A stretch of DNA of 64,000 nt. Origin: Arthrobacter stackebrandtii (GTDB lineage: Bacteria; Actinomycetota; Actinomycetes; Actinomycetales; Micrococcaceae). Numbering within the stretch: position 1 is the stretch's first letter; each line of letters starts with the position of its first letter. This document shows positions 61,199 through 64,000 of this stretch, piece by piece. The stretch covers positions 2,790,001 through 2,854,000 of the forward strand of contig NZ_JAGIOI010000001.1 in assembly GCF_017876675.1 (NCBI RefSeq), in the 5' to 3' direction. The notes below the pieces were generated by a model. It was not told where the DNA came from, ran no database searches, and saw only the letters and a list, made by a program, of their open reading frames with translations. A program made the translations under genes and the position numbers.

Positions 61199-63229
61199 CT
61201 AGAAGTTGCCGCCGCTGCCGCCAAAGCCGCCGCCGCCACCTCCGCCGCCACCTCCGCCACCACCGAAGCCGCCGCCGCCTCCGCCGCCGAAGCCGCCCCC
61301 TCCGCTGAAGCCCCCTCCGCCACCGCCGGAGAGCATGCCGCCGATGATGCCGCCGAGGATGGCCCCGCCCATGCCGCCACCCATGGATCCGCGGCCGCCA
61401 CCGTAGCCCCCGCCGCCGCCGAAGCTGTCCACGTCATTCTGCGCGTATTGGATGGCCTGTTGTGCCAGCTGCTGTGCCTGCTGCGCATAAACAAGGGCGT
61501 TGACGGGGTCGGTGCCGGCGATGGACACCGCGTACTCAAAGTTGCGCTCGGCCTCGGACATCCTGGTCCGGGCCGCCGAGCCCACGCCGCCGCGGCGGGC
61601 CGCAATGAAGTCCTTGGCTGCGGAAATGTTGGCCTGTGCCCCGGCAAGTGCCTGCTGCAGTGCCGCCTGTGCCCGCAGCGCCTGCTGCTGCTGGTCGCGG
61701 ATGCCGGTGAGGAGTTCGTCGAGCTGGCCGTGCGCTGCCTGCACGGCGGCCAGCGCCACCAGCGGGTCGGTGCGGCCCGTGGCGTCCATGCGCACCTCGT
61801 TGAGGCTTTGTTCCGCGCCCTGGACGGTGGGGGAGTAGCGGGCAAACTGCTCCGAGGCCACCATGGACTTCGCCTGCTCGAGGTCGGCCAGTGCGGCCGG
61901 GAGCGCCGTCGCCAGGGTTGCCGCGGCCTGATCCAGGCTGGCTTCCGTGTTGGCGATCGCCTCGAGGAGGACCCCGCACTGCAGCAGGCTTTCCTGTGCG
62001 GCCCGGACGGCCACGGCGGCCGAGGCGGTGTCGGCTGCTGCCAGCTTTTCATCGGCATTCGCGGCAGCAGTCTGCACAAAGTCAAGGCGTTCACGCGCCT
62101 GGGTGATGTTGTCGCGGACCGGTTCCACGGCGGAGTCGGCATACTTTTGGGCGAGGGTCGCCAGCTTGGATTCGGCCGCGGCCAGCGCACCGCCCATCTG
62201 GGCATGCTCTGTGCGGATGCCGGCCAGGACCTGCCCCGCCGTGCGCTCGAGCTCGCGCAAACCGTCAAAGGAGGCCTTCTCGGCGTCGAGCGCGGCGTTG
62301 GCCTCTTCGCTGCGGGCGATGATCTCGCCCAGCCACGACCGCTGCTCCTCAATGGTGTCCGGAATTTCATCGTCGAGCTGCTGCTGGAGCTTGAACGACT
62401 CGCTCAGGTGCGCCTTGGCGCTGTCGAGCGCAGCCTGGAACGGCTTGACGGCCTCCTCGCCGTAGGACGCCTGGGCAAATCCAACCTCGTGCTCGCTGAC
62501 CTTGATGGCGTCGTCCGCGGCGATGAGCAGCGAGCCGGCCTTCGTGCGCAGTTCCTCAATGGTCATCCCGGCGTTCGGATCCAGTGCCTGCCCGTCGCTG
62601 CCGTAGCCCTTCGCCGTGGCCTCGGCCGCGGACTTTTTCCGCCGGCTGCGCATGTACAGGGCCGTTCCCGCACCGCCAACCACGACGGCGCCGCCGACTC
62701 CCAGCGCCACGTAGCCGCCGGTGGTGTTCGGCACGTTCCCCTTGCCGCCGCCGGCGGCATCGCCCAGGGCCCCGGCCGTGTCAATGGCGGCCTGTGCCCA
62801 TTCCTTGGAGGACAGGCGCGGCTTGAGCACATTGGTCTGGATGTACTGGTTCTTTGACTCAGGCACCATGCCGGTGTCGGCAAACAGGGCGTACTTGCCG
62901 TCGTTGACGGCCACCACCATCAGCGCATCGCCTGTGCCCAGCTGCTTCTTCTCGGCGACCTGGGTGCCCCACTCCTCACCGGTCTGTCCGTCAAAGGAAT
63001 CCACGTAAACCACGAAGAAGGTCATGCCGTGGTCCTGCGCCAGCTTCGCGATGGCGGCCTGGACTGCTGTCTTGTCAGACCCGAGCACATTGGCGTTGTC
63101 AACGATGTAGCTGCCGTTGGGAATGTCAACAGGGGGTTCGGCAGTGGCGGCGCCGGCCGGGCCCAGCATCAGAAATGCCAGGGCAAGCGCCGCCAGCAAG
63201 TGGGAAAACCTCTTCAACCGTGCAAACAT
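61199..63229 (-). CDS. TPM-domain membrane protein with coiled coil and Gly-rich tail
   Basis: A 676-residue protein. A signal peptide (about 1-30) is followed by a TPM domain (about 35-165: IVDNANVLGSDKTAVQAAIAKLAQDHGMTFFVVYVDSF...), a membrane helix (about 180-203, YVALGVGGAVVVGGAGTALYM), a long cytoplasmic coiled coil (about 235-570) and a C-terminal region of about 75 residues made almost wholly of Gly with Phe/Ser. Thus the TPM part should lie outside and the coiled coil inside. TPM proteins have been tied to photosystem repair and phosphatase activity in plants, but bacterial roles are unclear. AAGGTGAGC precedes ATG 63229. Confidence 0.88.
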   Translation of the reverse strand: MFARLKRFSHLLAALALAFLMLGPAGAATAEPPVDIPNGSYIVDNANVLGSDKTAVQAAIAKLAQDHGMTFFVVYVDSFDGQTGEEWGTQVAEKKQLGTGDALMVVAVNDGKYALFADTGMVPESKNQYIQTNVLKPRLSSKEWAQAAIDTAGALGDAAGGGKGNVPNTTGGYVALGVGGAVVVGGAGTALYMRSRRKKSAAEATAKGYGSDGQALDPNAGMTIEELRTKAGSLLIAADDAIKVSEHEVGFAQASYGEEAVKPFQAALDSAKAHLSESFKLQQQLDDEIPDTIEEQRSWLGEIIARSEEANAALDAEKASFDGLRELERTAGQVLAGIRTEHAQMGGALAAAESKLATLAQKYADSAVEPVRDNITQARERLDFVQTAAANADEKLAAADTASAAVAVRAAQESLLQCGVLLEAIANTEASLDQAAATLATALPAALADLEQAKSMVASEQFARYSPTVQGAEQSLNEVRMDATGRTDPLVALAAVQAAHGQLDELLTGIRDQQQQALRAQAALQQALAGAQANISAAKDFIAARRGGVGSAARTRMSEAERNFEYAVSIAGTDPVNALVYAQQAQQLAQQAIQYAQNDVDSFGGGGGYGGGRGSMGGGMGGAILGGIIGGMLSGGGGGGFSGGGGFGGGGGGGFGGGGGGGGGGGGGFGGSGGNF

Positions 63230-63499
63230 TGCTCACCTTAGACATGGAACCGTTGTGGATATCGGCCTGCGTGCTTAATACGAATACACCACACGATACT
63301 ATGGCCCTGTTAGCCACGGTGGCCTTGTGAAACTGTGCCGTGAAATTGCCTGCCAGGCCCCGGTATTGCGCCATACTGAAGGGGTGCGAACCTTCACAGC
63401 TGACTTCCAGCGAACGTTCGTCAAGGCTCCAGCTGCAGCCGACAAGATGAATATCAATCAAGCAATTCATCACCGAGGTTTTCAATGAAGGGGAAACTG
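63230..63499. other. Divergent intergenic region
   Basis: Separates the TPM gene (minus) from the Ala/Pro-rich gene (plus). Its left part is relatively A/T-rich (about 63275-63310, with TTAATACGAATACACC and GATACTATGG) and probably carries the TPM promoter; CATACT at 63371-63376 could be a -10 for the right-hand gene. No symmetric operator seen. Confidence 0.35.
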
Positions 63500-64000
63500 A
63501 TGAACCAGAACAACGGAGACCAGAACATCAACAATGGCGAGCAGCCCGAGGCCACCACACCCGCGACCCCGGCTCAGGATGCCGATGCCGTGAACGCTGC
63601 GGCACAAGATATCTCCGGCGAAAATACAGCAGCTGCGGACACGTCGGCCACCTCGGTTCTGCCGCACCCGGCACCTGAGTCTGCGGACACGTCGGCCACC
63701 TCCGTGCTGCCGCACCCCGCTGCCGAAGCCTGGCAGCCCGCAGCGCCCGCCCAGCCTGCCGCCACGAACCAGCCCTTCGAAAGCCCGGCAGCCCAGGACG
63801 CCCCCGCTGGATACCCGGCCCCGGCCACACAGCCCTTTGAGGCACCCGCAGCCCACGCCGCCCCGGCAGCCTACCCGTCGGCCCCGGCACACTCGCCGGC
63901 CCACTCATCCCCGGGCACAAACACGGCCGGGGCCGTCCCAGCCCCCGCCGCACCTGCAGGAACCCCGGCCGCAGCCTACGCGGCACATGCAGCCGCACAG
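63500..64000 (+). CDS. N-terminus of an Ala/Pro-rich protein, cut by the window end
   Basis: Open from ATG 63500 to the last base (167 codons) with AAGGGG six bases upstream. The visible part begins MNQNNGDQNINNGEQPEATT and is Ala/Pro/Thr-rich and presumably disordered. It includes two copies of ADTSATSVLPHPA in tandem at about residues 44-72 and repeated NQPFESPAA/TQPFEAPAA. In Arthrobacter relatives such an N-terminus commonly precedes a membrane helix and trypsin-like (HtrA/DegP) domain; this is a guess because the rest is outside the window. Confidence 0.55.
   Translation, partial: MNQNNGDQNINNGEQPEATTPATPAQDADAVNAAAQDISGENTAAADTSATSVLPHPAPESADTSATSVLPHPAAEAWQPAAPAQPAATNQPFESPAAQDAPAGYPAPATQPFEAPAAHAAPAAYPSAPAHSPAHSSPGTNTAGAVPAPAAPAGTPAAAYAAHAAAQ

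Noticed and set aside
61206-61406. Poly-proline open frame on the plus strand
   Set aside because: Antisense of the Gly-rich tail of the TPM protein (GGN codons read as CCN).

Overview
The window is high-GC actinobacterial DNA, most like Arthrobacter or a close relative in the Micrococcaceae. The case for this rests on G/C-rich third codon positions, many GTG/TTG starts, ATGA/GTGA gene overlaps, probable leaderless transcripts, and the gene order at the left end. That order (helicase, phosphotransferase, nudC, uvrD2, ThiF-like, zincin, PDZ/S16 protease, UPF0182) resembles, in both gene families and order, the corresponding block of mycobacteria and other actinobacteria. No database search was run; family names come from motifs and remembered families.

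Layout. 0-13.2 kb: conserved housekeeping block (nucleic-acid and NAD metabolism, proteolysis, a large membrane protein). 13.3-14.8 kb: an initiator tRNA followed by an intact IS1249-like insertion sequence with 26-bp terminal inverted repeats and an 8-bp target duplication. 14.9-23.2 kb: cardiolipin synthase, an AbgT / M17 aminopeptidase / SLC13 operon, and an AI-2E-family membrane protein. 23.3-54.1 kb: a long acyl-CoA catabolic island controlled by two TetR and one MarR regulator. 54.2-54.3 kb: a second initiator tRNA. 54.4-58.4 kb: a DUF6434-like gene and a molybdate ABC operon (HTH/TOBE protein, modA, modB, modC). 58.4-64 kb: an ORF-poor gap, two small exported proteins, PspA, a TPM-domain membrane protein and the start of an Ala/Pro-rich protein cut by the window edge.

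How the island works. An AtuA-type operon (TIGR03084, AtuA, two-subunit biotin carboxylase, acyl-CoA dehydrogenase, methylglutaconyl-type hydratase, then a ligase and SDR) fits breakdown of 3-methyl-branched acyl-CoAs. A second operon gives beta-oxidation with thiolase, FadB, a dienoyl-CoA isomerase, a ligase and an alpha-methylacyl-CoA racemase. Then come ETF beta/alpha with a cytochrome-b protein, and a valine/isobutyryl-CoA segment (dehydrogenase, HIBYL-CoA hydrolase, MmsB, hydratase). Together they could degrade methyl-branched or isoprenoid-derived acids and pass electrons to the membrane through ETF.

Most notable observation. Eight arrays of a short repeat lie directly downstream of the last genes of transcription units between 23 and 55 kb. 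Each array has three units at an exact 32-bp period (the unit distal from the gene usually decayed), and all 24 units lie in the sense orientation of the gene they follow. At one convergent gene pair two opposing arrays merge into a long stem-loop. The transcription units ending in arrays show no conventional intrinsic terminator that I can see. I do not recognise this repeat family; it is the best candidate here for something undescribed.
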